Below, piece by piece: positions 1 to 6,454 of a DNA stretch of 10,580 nt. How positions within the stretch are numbered: the stretch's first letter is position 1; the number at the start of each line of letters is the position of its first letter. This DNA comes from Oribacterium sp. (GTDB taxonomy: Bacteria; Bacillota_A; Clostridia; Lachnospirales; Lachnospiraceae). The notes under the pieces were generated by a model. The model did not search any database. It had not been told where the DNA came from and saw only the letters and a program-made list of their open reading frames with translations. The stretch covers positions 1 through 10,580 of the forward strand of contig JAGAXP010000062.1 in the NCBI GenBank assembly GCA_017940955.1, read 5' to 3'. The position numbers and the translations under genes are program-made.

Positions 1-29
1 CCAATTGATGATATATTGATAGGTAACAG

Positions 30-62
30 AGAGAGGGACGAAGGTCCCTCTCTTTCCTTTTT
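30..62 (+). terminator. Rho-independent terminator of an upstream plus-strand gene
   Basis: A perfect 10-bp stem (30-39 pairing with 44-53) with a GAAG loop is followed by a T-rich tract (53-62). The T tract lies on the plus strand, so this ends a rightward transcript whose gene lies outside the window. It faces the minus-strand ATPase gene that ends at 79; that gene has no equivalent T tract on its own strand here, so the hairpin would serve it only weakly. Confidence 0.85.
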
Positions 63-78
63 ATAATAGGATGCTTGG

Positions 79-1515
79 TTAGGTATCTTCTTTTTCAAAT
101 AGGTCATCCAGCTGGATTGACCTTCCGACGTAATTACTATATTTATTGGGTTTAATACCATATGTGGTCACCATGACAACCTGGATTGTTTTTTTTGTTC
201 CGGTGGATTCTCTGAATACAGCAACCTTGTTTTTTAAGGATCCGTCATATTCTTTGGTTATTTCATATTGCTGTGTTGAAAACTTATCTTCACAGAGACT
301 TATCACATGATCACGACGATCTATGAGCATATCTATTTGGGCACCTGTCTCAGTGTTATTACCTTTTTTAGACCATGCTGAAACAGTTGATAATATTCCT
401 GAAATTCCAAGTTTTTTCTTTATTTGAGAGATATGATCTTTGCATACTTGTTCAAAAGTAAGTCCCTGCCATGAGTTTCTTGTTGGATTATCAGTTGTAT
501 TGCTCCAAAAATGTTCATCTTTTCCATGATTATCACGGACAAAACGAAAATAGAACATTGTGAAGTAATCAGCCAGCTGGTAGGTTTTTCCTCTGCTTTT
601 ATTTCCGAATCTTGCATTGATACGTATAAAACCTGATTGTTCAAGATTTGAAAGCATGGAAGTGAGATCTCCATTTGAAGGAAGCTTTGTCGCTTCAGCG
701 ATTTCAGATCTTTCAAGTCCGCTTTTTATTTTGCTTAATGCTTCAACAATATGGATATAGTGTTCGCTGTTTTTGAAAAGTGTATTTAAAAGTTGATTGA
801 ATTCGTCCCATAGTTCAGCTCTTTTTCCGAAAAAGATCATGTCTATGTTCTCGTTAAGGGAAAGCTCCCGGTCAAGTAATCTTAGATAATATGGAATGCC
901 TCCCATTATCATATAGCATACAGTTATATCGTACCTAGACCAGTAGATGTCCCTTGAATTAAGGTATTTCTCAGTTTCGTAAAGATTAAAAGGATTAAGA
1001 AATATTCTGCATGTACTCCGGTTAAAAAGACCACCTTTGTTATGATCGAAATTATCTACAAGCCATGATGTGGATGAACCACATACCACAAAGATCAGAT
1101 TGTCTCTTGAATTTCCCCATGAATTCCAAAACCATTCAAATGCAGGAAGAAAACCAGACAACTGTGTGTCCATCCAGGGCATTTCATCAAAAAAGACAAT
1201 TTGTTTTTCATCAGGATCTTTTTTCTCCAGATAAGATCTAAGCATAAAAAATGCGTCTGTCCAATCTTTAGGAACAGGATTATGTTGATTTGTCTGGTGG
1301 TTTAGTTCGAGCGTGAAGTTTTTTAGTTGTTCTTGTTTTGAACGGTCATATGCACCGGTGAATTTAAAGTCAAATTTATTCTCAAAAAACTGATTGACTA
1401 GAAAAGTTTTTCCCACTCTGCGTCGGCCGTATATTATTACAAGCTGTGCTTCTTTTTCGTTCAGCACTTTATTTAAACGATTTATCTCTTTTTCACGTCC
1501 TATTAGGTTGCCCAT
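79..1515 (-). CDS. P-loop ATPase with C-terminal PD-(D/E)XK-like domain (archaeal-type ATPase / DUF234 family)
   Basis: A 478-aa cytoplasmic protein. Seen: Walker A GRRRVGKT at residues 30-37, Walker B hydrophobic strand ending D110-E111, and a sensor-like CGSSTSW at 145-151. A middle region of about 200-330 has winged-helix character (ERSEIAEATKLPSNGDLTSMLSNLEQSGFI). The C-terminus has D395 (QIDMLIDR) and E409-D-K411 (CEDKFS), the D...ExK pattern of PD-(D/E)XK nucleases. Known: this ATPase plus DUF234 layout is common in archaea and anaerobic bacteria, and its role is not settled. Start: a longer reading frame runs to 1581, but ATG 1515 has a GAGG Shine-Dalgarno about 8 nt upstream and begins with the typical family N-terminus (GREKEINRL). 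The longer version would put the promoter inside the coding region. Transcribed divergently from the 1882 gene. The gene looks intact. DNA cleavage is inferred only. Confidence 0.9.
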   Translation of the reverse strand: MGNLIGREKEINRLNKVLNEKEAQLVIIYGRRRVGKTFLVNQFFENKFDFKFTGAYDRSKQEQLKNFTLELNHQTNQHNPVPKDWTDAFFMLRSYLEKKDPDEKQIVFFDEMPWMDTQLSGFLPAFEWFWNSWGNSRDNLIFVVCGSSTSWLVDNFDHNKGGLFNRSTCRIFLNPFNLYETEKYLNSRDIYWSRYDITVCYMIMGGIPYYLRLLDRELSLNENIDMIFFGKRAELWDEFNQLLNTLFKNSEHYIHIVEALSKIKSGLERSEIAEATKLPSNGDLTSMLSNLEQSGFIRINARFGNKSRGKTYQLADYFTMFYFRFVRDNHGKDEHFWSNTTDNPTRNSWQGLTFEQVCKDHISQIKKKLGISGILSTVSAWSKKGNNTETGAQIDMLIDRRDHVISLCEDKFSTQQYEITKEYDGSLKNKVAVFRESTGTKKTIQVVMVTTYGIKPNKYSNYVGRSIQLDDLFEKEDT

Positions 1516-1552
1516 GTTTTTTACCTCGCTGTAATTTTTCTCTATATGTGAA

Positions 1553-1581
1553 ATTATAATATAGATAAAGAGGAAAATCAA
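1553..1581 (-). promoter_or_regulatory. Sigma-A type promoter of the 79-1515 ATPase gene
   Basis: On the minus strand TTGATT (1581-1576) and TATAAT (1558-1553) are separated by exactly 17 nt. The -10 box is perfect and the -35 box matches 4 of 6. It lies about 38 nt upstream of the chosen start at 1515, which also supports that start over the longer frame. Confidence 0.7.
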
Positions 1582-1685
1582 ACAAGAAACCCTCTATAAG
1601 TGTTCCAAATTGATATTTAAAGAGAAATATCTGTAAATGATAAGAAGTGTTTGATAAAAACTGTTGGGGTTTCTGTTCGTTGAAG

Positions 1686-1710
1686 ATTTTAAACTACAGG
1701 TTAAATGACA
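1686..1710 (+). repeat. 25-nt dispersed direct repeat, copy 1
   Basis: Matches 6093-6117 at 24 of 25 positions (the difference is T1695 versus C6102). The core is ACAGGTTAAATGACA. Both copies lie in the same orientation in spacers upstream of plus-strand genes, about 4.4 kb apart. It could be a regulatory binding site or a remnant of an older duplication; the sequence does not decide. Confidence 0.7.
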
Positions 1711-1881
1711 GGGTGTGAAGCGGGATTTATACTTAAAAATAATATCTGGTAAGAGTTGCGGTTTAAACATTATACTTGCAAATCAAACTGTATACCGGAG
1801 CAATGGAGCCAATTAGATATGCATCTGTATGCCTGAAATAAAAGGCATAAATGATACGTTAATAGATGAGGGGGAAAAACC

Positions 1882-2817
1882 ATGGCTGATACATTTCTTC
1901 AGAAAGAAATAGAGATCTACTCGGAAAAATACGACATTTATGGCGTAGTGAAGGATTACGGGGTAGTAACAAAGCTGTCATTTGAATATAACGGAAAAAA
2001 TATCGAAATGGCCATCGACAGAAATCCTCTCAAGGGTGAGAAATATGAGGATATCGGAAGAGATGTCATTGAGTCTTATGTTTCTAAACTGACGGCTCCT
2101 CAGACCGGAAGGAAGCTACAGCTTCATTACTGGTACATTCGCGAGCATGAGATAGATGGTGTTGTAAAAAGAATCGCGCACGGTATCGTGACAGGGCATA
2201 AGAAGCTTCCTGACTCCATAGACATTCACACATCTCCGGTAAAATCTGTGTTTGTTGATAAGGATGAGGAAAAACTGGTCATTCACACGGAAAACAGTAT
2301 CTACCATTGTCCGCTGGCTTATTGCAGGTTCCGTGAGCAGGATAAGTATCCGGATCTGATCCCGGATTATGAAGAGATAAAGGAGAAGAACAATGGGAAG
2401 CTGGATTATCCTTCGATAGAAAAGGGAAAAGTACTTCTAGTGCTATCGAACTTTTGTGATTACTACTTTCATTCACTTTACTATGTTCCGGTTGATTCAG
2501 AAGATGAGGAACCGAGGCATTACACCGGATGGGCTCATGTCGGGACATTTCAGGACAGTTACCTCATAAGCACAGAAGAAGGAAGCATTGACCTGAGGTA
2601 TTTCCCGCATTATCAGAATGTCGAATTCTATTCCGAGGTTACCTGCGGCTGCCCCTGGTATATCGAAAACATAGGAGATTCGGTGTTGTATGCATCCACT
2701 TCCTGCGGGAAAATCAGGCTCGACCCGGGCGAAAGGAAAGAAGTTACAAAGGCCAATGCTGAGACTGATCCTCCGATCCTGCCCGGTGGGGATTTGTATC
2801 CGGCGGGGGTGTTTTAG
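1882..2817 (+). CDS. Uncharacterised 311-aa protein
   Basis: I do not recognise the family. The start is well supported by GAGGGGG 8 nt before the ATG. The protein is acidic and rich in aromatic residues (for example HYWYIREHEID, DYYFHSLYYVP). It has no signal peptide, no membrane segments and no nucleotide-binding motif. It reads as mostly beta-strand: residues about 1-150 form one region and about 180-290 a second, separated by a charged linker (DLIPDYEEIKEKNNGKLDYP). The C-terminal part has three close cysteines (TCGCPW and TSCGK) that could bind a metal, though no classic zinc-finger spacing is present. The protein ends in a Gly/Pro-rich tail (PPILPGGDLYPAGVF). The next gene starts 52 nt downstream with its own ribosome binding site, so the two may be cotranscribed. 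No function is assigned. Confidence 0.85.
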   Translation: MADTFLQKEIEIYSEKYDIYGVVKDYGVVTKLSFEYNGKNIEMAIDRNPLKGEKYEDIGRDVIESYVSKLTAPQTGRKLQLHYWYIREHEIDGVVKRIAHGIVTGHKKLPDSIDIHTSPVKSVFVDKDEEKLVIHTENSIYHCPLAYCRFREQDKYPDLIPDYEEIKEKNNGKLDYPSIEKGKVLLVLSNFCDYYFHSLYYVPVDSEDEEPRHYTGWAHVGTFQDSYLISTEEGSIDLRYFPHYQNVEFYSEVTCGCPWYIENIGDSVLYASTSCGKIRLDPGERKEVTKANAETDPPILPGGDLYPAGVF

Positions 2818-2869
2818 CTGCTTGACTACCGGTAAATCTCAGAAGCAGATTGTTACAAAGGAGGAACTC

Positions 2870-3454
2870 ATGATTTATATCACAGGAGATACTCACGGAG
2901 ATTTAAAACGACGTTTTAATACAGACAGTTTTCCTGAACAAAAATCCATGACCAAAAATGATTACCTGATAATCTGCGGTGATTTCGGAGGGATTTGGGA
3001 TCAGGAAACAGAAAGCAGATATGAAAAATACTGGTTCAGGTGGTTTGAGGAACGTCCATATACATTACTATTTGTTGATGGGAATCATGAGAACTTTGAC
3101 AGGTTAAATTCGTATCCGGTAAAGGAATGGCACGGTGGCAAGGTACATGAGATACGTCCGCATATCCTTCATCTGATGAGAGGTCAGGTATTCTTGATCG
3201 ATGACAGGAAGATATTTACCTTTGGTGGTGCAGGAAGTCATGATATTCAGGGCGGAATACTGGAAAAGGACGATATAAATTTCAGGGAGAAAAAGAAACA
3301 GCTTGAAAGGGAGTATATCCCATACCGTATCAATCATATAAGCTGGTGGGAACAGGAGCTTGCAAGTGAAGATGAAATAAATGAGGGAATCTCCAATCTT
3401 AAAAGAAATGATGATGAGGTTGACTTTGTTGTTCCAGCAGCACACAACAGATGA
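2870..3454 (+). CDS. Calcineurin-like metallophosphoesterase, C-terminally truncated
   Basis: A 194-aa protein with the N-terminal metal-binding motifs of the calcineurin-like phosphoesterase family: GDTHGD (residues 6-11), GDFGG (about 37-41) and GNHEN (about 71-75), then FTFGGAGSHD. Known: full-length relatives continue after the DxVV strand with a TH(C) motif and a GHxH motif that complete the two-metal site. Here the sequence breaks after VDFVV and ends PAAHNR at a stop, so roughly the last 60-70 residues and at least two metal ligands are missing. It is probably inactive, or is a pseudogene. Start: ATG 2870 has a near-perfect AAAGGAGG 5 nt upstream; the open frame extends back to 2690, but that part overlaps the previous gene and is not used. 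The stop overlaps the ATG of a short ORF (ATGA at 3451-3454). Confidence 0.8.
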   Translation: MIYITGDTHGDLKRRFNTDSFPEQKSMTKNDYLIICGDFGGIWDQETESRYEKYWFRWFEERPYTLLFVDGNHENFDRLNSYPVKEWHGGKVHEIRPHILHLMRGQVFLIDDRKIFTFGGAGSHDIQGGILEKDDINFREKKKQLEREYIPYRINHISWWEQELASEDEINEGISNLKRNDDEVDFVVPAAHNR

Positions 3455-3600
3455 TAGGTGGTCCATTTTACAAACCTGTCCCCTTAAACGATGCGATTGA
3501 ACGGTTGCGTGTCGGAATAGACGGTGATACGTGTGTGATCCCTGTAAAGTGGGAGTCTCCGCATAAGGAGATATTTGAAAGAAAAAGCGGAGATAATTGA
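3451..3600 (+). CDS. 49-codon ORF at the break of the truncated phosphoesterase
   Basis: Starts with an ATGA overlap on the stop of the preceding gene and ends TGA at 3598-3600. It encodes a 49-aa charged peptide (MIGGPFYKPVPLNDAIERL..., then VIPVKWESPHKEIFERK). It reads like a real protein tail rather than random sequence: balanced composition and a plausible helix followed by a strand. There is no Shine-Dalgarno, so expression would depend on coupling to the upstream gene. The frame also opens upstream to a stop at 3421, so it may be the 3' end of another gene joined here by a deletion. The family is not recognised. Confidence 0.35.
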   Translation: MIGGPFYKPVPLNDAIERLRVGIDGDTCVIPVKWESPHKEIFERKSGDN

Positions 3601-3643
3601 AATAGCATTTTGAAGTTTTTTGGCAGGATAAGGGAAATAAACC

Positions 3644-4008
3644 ATGGTGTTAGCAAGTGATATTTTTCATGTGCACACGTTTAGATGTGGACATGCTGTC
3701 GTCGAAGGAATCCAATCAAGATTTTTCGGTGCTGTTGCCCATCCGGACAGGATATTTAGAAGAAAGAAAAACTGGGACAGTGATATGCAGGCAATATCTA
3801 TGGAAATCATAGAAGCGGCAAGGCAACAAAACATTCCTCTTGAGGTCAATATGTCTTCCATGAGCCATAAACACCATTACTGGCCTCAGCTCTGAATCTT
3901 GTGTCGCCTGATATCAGTAGGATTATCGGAACAGATGCTCACTTTCTTAAAGAATTAATTCACCCGAATGGTCTCATAACCAAGGATATGGAAGAAAATA
4001 ATTCGTAG
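3644..4008 (+). pseudogene. PHP-domain phosphoesterase remnant (histidinol-phosphatase-like), internal deletion plus frameshift
   Basis: The first part (3644-3895, 83 codons) begins with HVHTFRCGHA, the first metal-binding motif of PHP-family phosphoesterases. It then jumps directly to a late part of the fold (GAVAHPDRIFRRKKNWDSDM, then IPLEVNMSS), so about 100 internal residues expected in this family are absent. The reading frame is then lost near 3885-3895. In another frame, 3901-4008 continues with SRIIGTDAHFLKELIHPNG, the final GTDAH metal motif of the family, to TAG at 4006-4008. Two independent lesions make this a pseudogene. The match to both ends of a PHP protein is my own recognition of motifs; the size of the deletion is an estimate from usual lengths of about 250 aa. 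Confidence 0.75.
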
Positions 4009-4071
4009 AATAAAACATCATTCGGAAGCATATCAATATTTCGTTGACATACTTCCGAATGATGTTTTATT
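4009..4071. repeat. Long inverted repeat (28-bp arms) between PHP pseudogene and HTH-ATPase gene
   Basis: Left arm 4009-4036 and right arm 4044-4071 are complementary at 26 of 28 positions around a 7-nt spacer (4037-4043). It begins one base after the pseudogene stop codon and ends at the -10 box of the next gene. The arms contain CATTCGGAAG and its complement. It could end upstream transcription (the right arm ends TTTTATT), act as an operator dyad, or be a small palindromic repeat. The same arrangement puts promoter-like boxes on both strands. Confidence 0.85.
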
Positions 4072-4073
4072 AT
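4044..4073 (+). promoter_or_regulatory. Promoter of the HTH-ATPase-nuclease gene, embedded in the dyad
   Basis: A consensus TTGACA (4044-4049) and TATTAT (4068-4073) are separated by 18 nt. Transcription would begin near 4080, leaving a leader of about 26 nt before ATG 4106. Both boxes coincide with the right arm of the inverted repeat, so a protein bound to the dyad would block RNA polymerase. Confidence 0.75.
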
Positions 4074-4105
4074 ATAAAAAAGTACTATTAATGAGGAATT
4101 GTCTT

Positions 4106-5968
4106 ATGAAATCATGTAAAGAAATGTCTTTAATATGGGGTATTTCGGAGCGACGTATCACTGAATTATGTAAAACTGGTAAAATACCGGGAGCTGTGAA
4201 GGATGGAAAACAGTGGCAAATCCCAAATGATGCGGAAAAGCCTGTTGACAGTCGTATAGTAACAGGAAAATACATTAAATCCGATAAGAATAAAGAAATG
4301 AAGCCACTTCCTGTTGGGATTTCTGATTATATACGTGCGCAGTCAGAATACTATTATGTTGATAAAACGCTTCTGATAAAAGAGTTTCTTGATCGTAAAG
4401 CACTTGTTTCCCTATTCACCCGTCCACGACGTTTTGGAAAAACACTTAACATGGATATGCTCCGTGTTTTCTTTGAAATATCTGAAGATGATACTAGTAA
4501 GTATTTTTTGGACAAAGCCATTTGGAAGTGTGGAAATGAATATACAGTTCATCAGGGGAAATATCCGGTGATATTTCTGACTTTTAAAGATGTAAAATTT
4601 GATTCATGGGAAGCAACATTTTCCAAAATCGCAGAACTTCTCCAAGATGAATTTGGCAGACATTCTGAACTTAAAAACAGTGATGAGATCGAAAAGTTCG
4701 AGAAAGATTATTATGATAAGGTAGTAAACGGACAGGCAAACGAAGTTGAACTGTCTGCGTCCCTTCAGAAGCTTTCTAAAATGCTTACTGAACATTATAA
4801 AAAAGCACCTATCATAATCATTGATGAGTATGACACACCAATACAGGAGGGTTATTCTAAATCGTTCTATGATGAGATTATCGGATTCATGAGAAACTTC
4901 TTTTCTGGTGCATTTAAAGATAATAGAAACCTATCCTATGGATTTTTGACAGGTATCCTGCGGATTGCTCAGGAGAGTATTTTTAGCGGACTCAATAATC
5001 TTACCGTAAACTCGGTAATGGATAGTGAGTATGATGGCTTCTTTGGGTTTACAGAATCCGAAGTAAGGGAAATGCTTGATTATTATGGTGCTTTGGGAAA
5101 AGAAAATGAATTGCGAGATTGGTATGACGGATACATTTTCGGCAACAAAGAGATATATAATCCATGGTCAGTGATCAATTACCTGTCAAAGGGATGCCTC
5201 CCTCAGGCCTATTGGGTTAATACAGGAAAGAATGAAATATTGGAAGATGTATTGAAGTCTGCTTCCGATGATACAACAGAAAGACTCAGATCCTTACTTA
5301 TGGGAGAAAGAGTTATAGCCAGAATAGATCAGAATGTAGTATATAGATCACTTACAGAAGAACCTGCGAATATCTATAGCCTGCTTCTGGTTGCAGGATA
5401 TCTTAAAACACCAAAAAAGGAACTCCAGGGGGACGGATCATGGCTGTGTGAGGTTGCTATACCTAACCGAGAGATAGCAGCTGTTTATAAGAGTGAAGTA
5501 CTATCACATCTAGTTTATATCGGGGCAATGGGCAGGGCAACAGCTAATAAGATTGCGGAAAGCATTTATGCTTTGGATGTCCGAAAGCTTCAGGATGGAA
5601 TAGGTGAATATATGATGAAGAGTATCAGCTTTTATGATGCAGGCGCTGAGGGCTTTTATCATGGACTTGTTCTCGGGTTGGTAGCATTAATGGATAACCA
5701 GTACATGGTCAGATCTAACAGGGAATCTGGTGAAGGAAGATATGATATCACCTTGATACCCAGAGAAAATAAGTATCCGGGGGTTATATTGGAGCTGAAA
5801 TGGGGTAAAGATCTTGAAGATAATAAGCTGGAGTTGTTATCTAAAGAAGCATTGAATCAAATAAATGATAAAAGCTATAGCATTGAGATGATTGATAACG
5901 GAGTAAAAAACATCATCAAAATGGGGATAGCATTTTCCGGAAAAAAAGTAAAGATTTGCACAGAATGA
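4106..5968 (+). CDS. HTH - AAA-type ATPase - PD-(D/E)XK nuclease fusion (AAA-ATPase_like / DUF1703)
   Basis: A 620-aa cytoplasmic protein with three parts. Residues about 7-40 form an excisionase/MerR-like helix-turn-helix (SLIWGISERRITELCKTGKI followed by a GKQWQIP wing). Residues about 65-330 form the AAA-ATPase_like domain: PVGISDY entry, P-loop variant RPRRFGKT (106-113), and Walker B IIIIDEYDTP with D240-E241. The C-terminus carries the DUF1703-type PD-(D/E)XK nuclease with D547 (GRYDI), E563 and K565 (LELKWG), so the D-ExK catalytic set looks intact. Start: an ATG at 4091 is in frame, but TGAGGA at 4092-4097 gives ATG 4106 a Shine-Dalgarno at 8-nt spacing, while 4091 has none. Known: ATPase-DUF1703 proteins are abundant and multicopy in anaerobic Firmicutes and Bacteroidetes, with no settled role. 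Inferred: the HTH may bind the upstream dyad and regulate its own promoter. Flanked by hairpins on both sides. Confidence 0.9.
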   Translation: MKSCKEMSLIWGISERRITELCKTGKIPGAVKDGKQWQIPNDAEKPVDSRIVTGKYIKSDKNKEMKPLPVGISDYIRAQSEYYYVDKTLLIKEFLDRKALVSLFTRPRRFGKTLNMDMLRVFFEISEDDTSKYFLDKAIWKCGNEYTVHQGKYPVIFLTFKDVKFDSWEATFSKIAELLQDEFGRHSELKNSDEIEKFEKDYYDKVVNGQANEVELSASLQKLSKMLTEHYKKAPIIIIDEYDTPIQEGYSKSFYDEIIGFMRNFFSGAFKDNRNLSYGFLTGILRIAQESIFSGLNNLTVNSVMDSEYDGFFGFTESEVREMLDYYGALGKENELRDWYDGYIFGNKEIYNPWSVINYLSKGCLPQAYWVNTGKNEILEDVLKSASDDTTERLRSLLMGERVIARIDQNVVYRSLTEEPANIYSLLLVAGYLKTPKKELQGDGSWLCEVAIPNREIAAVYKSEVLSHLVYIGAMGRATANKIAESIYALDVRKLQDGIGEYMMKSISFYDAGAEGFYHGLVLGLVALMDNQYMVRSNRESGEGRYDITLIPRENKYPGVILELKWGKDLEDNKLELLSKEALNQINDKSYSIEMIDNGVKNIIKMGIAFSGKKVKICTE

Positions 5969-6023
5969 ATTAAGTGGGGGGGGTGGCTGCGTATATCGTT
6001 AGCCACCCCCACTTAATTCATTG
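5964..6023. repeat. Long GC-rich inverted repeat at the 3' end of the HTH-ATPase gene
   Basis: Left arm 5964-5988 pairs with right arm 6001-6023 around a 12-nt loop. The only imperfection is a run of 8 G (5976-5983) against 5 C (6006-6010), a 3-nt bulge. The stop codon (5966-5968) lies inside the left arm. It probably acts as a transcription terminator or 3' stabiliser. No T tract follows, so it is not a standard intrinsic terminator on the plus strand. The uneven G run suggests replication slippage. Confidence 0.8.
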
Positions 6024-6092
6024 CTATAATTTCTGTATCTATAGCACAGATAATGAAAAAACAGGATATCTAAAAAATGGAATGTAGATAGT

Positions 6093-6117
6093 ATTTTAAA
6101 CCACAGGTTAAATGACA
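6093..6117 (+). repeat. 25-nt dispersed direct repeat, copy 2
   Basis: Matches 1686-1710 at 24 of 25 positions in the same orientation. It lies 38 nt before the promoter candidate and 155 nt before the phosphoesterase start, in a position similar to copy 1, which is 171 nt before its gene. Confidence 0.7.
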
Positions 6118-6154
6118 TAATATACTCAAGGCTTTAAACTGACTTTATAACAAA

Positions 6155-6182
6155 TTGACCGAATATGTAGTTAAAATAAGAT
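6155..6182 (+). promoter_or_regulatory. Candidate promoter for the 16-codon ORF and interrupted phosphoesterase
   Basis: TTGACC (6155-6160) and TAAGAT (6177-6182) are separated by 16 nt. The -35 box matches 5 of 6 and the -10 box only 4 of 6, so the call is tentative. Read-through from here could also supply transcription to the inserted recombinase genes. Confidence 0.4.
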
Positions 6183-6196
6183 ATGGAAAGATTAAC

Positions 6197-6247
6197 ATGG
6201 CAAGAAATCAAGAAAAGAATACAACAATAAGAACAGTTAATAAATAA
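6197..6247 (+). CDS. 16-codon ORF, possible leader peptide
   Basis: ATG 6197 has a GGAAAG 6 nt upstream and encodes MARNQEKNTTIRTVNK before TAA. It sits between a candidate promoter and the phosphoesterase start, 24 nt before ATG 6272. It could be a leader peptide, the start of a lost gene, or chance. Only the position and ribosome-binding-like sequence support it. Confidence 0.2.
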   Translation: MARNQEKNTTIRTVNK

Positions 6248-6271
6248 AGAAAATATAGGACAGTGACAAAT

Positions 6272-6454
6272 ATGATTTTATACACAAGCGACCTTCACTT
6301 CGGACATTCCAATGTTATTAGGTTCGATCACAGGCCATTTGCCGATGCCGATGAAATGGATCATGTACTTATTGAATTATGGAATGACCGGGTTCAGGCC
6401 GATGACACAGTTTATATTGTGGGTGATTTATGTTACCGGAGTGTTCATCCACCG
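6272..6454 (+). pseudogene. Calcineurin-like metallophosphoesterase, 5' part, interrupted by the RIT-like element
   Basis: The first 61 codons are recognisably the N-terminus of a small calcineurin-like phosphoesterase: SDLHFGH (D7, H9) and GDLCYR (G51-D52) are the first two metal motifs. The GNHD and later GHxH motifs are missing. After codon 61 the frame enters the left terminal repeat of the mobile element exactly at a codon boundary, reads 22 foreign codons and stops at 6521-6523. The missing 3' part is expected right after 10580, outside the window. ATG 6272 is preferred over GTG 6263 because AGGA (6257-6260) is too close to the GTG; the spacing of 11 nt to the ATG is long but workable. 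This marks the element as an insertion and gives its left junction. Confidence 0.85.

Larger units (their letters stand above)
1516..1881. other. Divergent intergenic region
   Basis: A 366-bp AT-rich spacer between the minus-strand ATPase and the plus-strand 311-aa gene. It holds the ATPase promoter (1553-1581), a small 7-bp inverted repeat (1612-1618 with 1625-1631) and one copy of a 25-nt repeat (1686-1710). A strong Shine-Dalgarno (GAGGGGG, about 1868-1874) precedes ATG 1882. I see no convincing -35/-10 pair for the plus-strand gene and no RNA gene. Confidence 0.6.
6024..6271. other. Intergenic region upstream of the interrupted phosphoesterase
   Basis: An AT-rich spacer with the second copy of the 25-nt repeat (6093-6117), a weak promoter candidate (6155-6182) and a 16-codon ORF (6197-6247). 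I see no RNA gene in it. Confidence 0.5.

Noticed and set aside
1515..1581. 22-residue hydrophobic extension of the minus-strand ATPase (MIFLFIYII...), which could look like a signal or membrane segment
   Set aside because: It overlaps the TTGATT/TATAAT promoter, has no ribosome binding site, and the ATG at 1515 has both a Shine-Dalgarno and the family's usual N-terminus.
2818..2848. Small inverted repeat CTGCTT...AAGCAG between the 311-aa gene and the phosphoesterase
   Set aside because: Only 6 bp of stem with a 19-nt loop and no T tract; too weak to call a terminator.
2690..2869. 60-codon upstream extension of the truncated metallophosphoesterase
   Set aside because: It overlaps the end of the 311-aa gene, matches nothing in the family, and the AAAGGAGG site fixes the start at 2870.
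4009..4071. CRISPR or tandem-repeat origin for the dyad
   Set aside because: There are only two arms, in inverted orientation with a 7-nt loop; no repeat-spacer pattern is present anywhere in the window.
4091..4105. Start of the HTH-ATPase gene at ATG 4091
   Set aside because: No Shine-Dalgarno precedes it and it would begin only about 11 nt after the predicted transcription start; TGAGGA at 4092-4097 serves ATG 4106.
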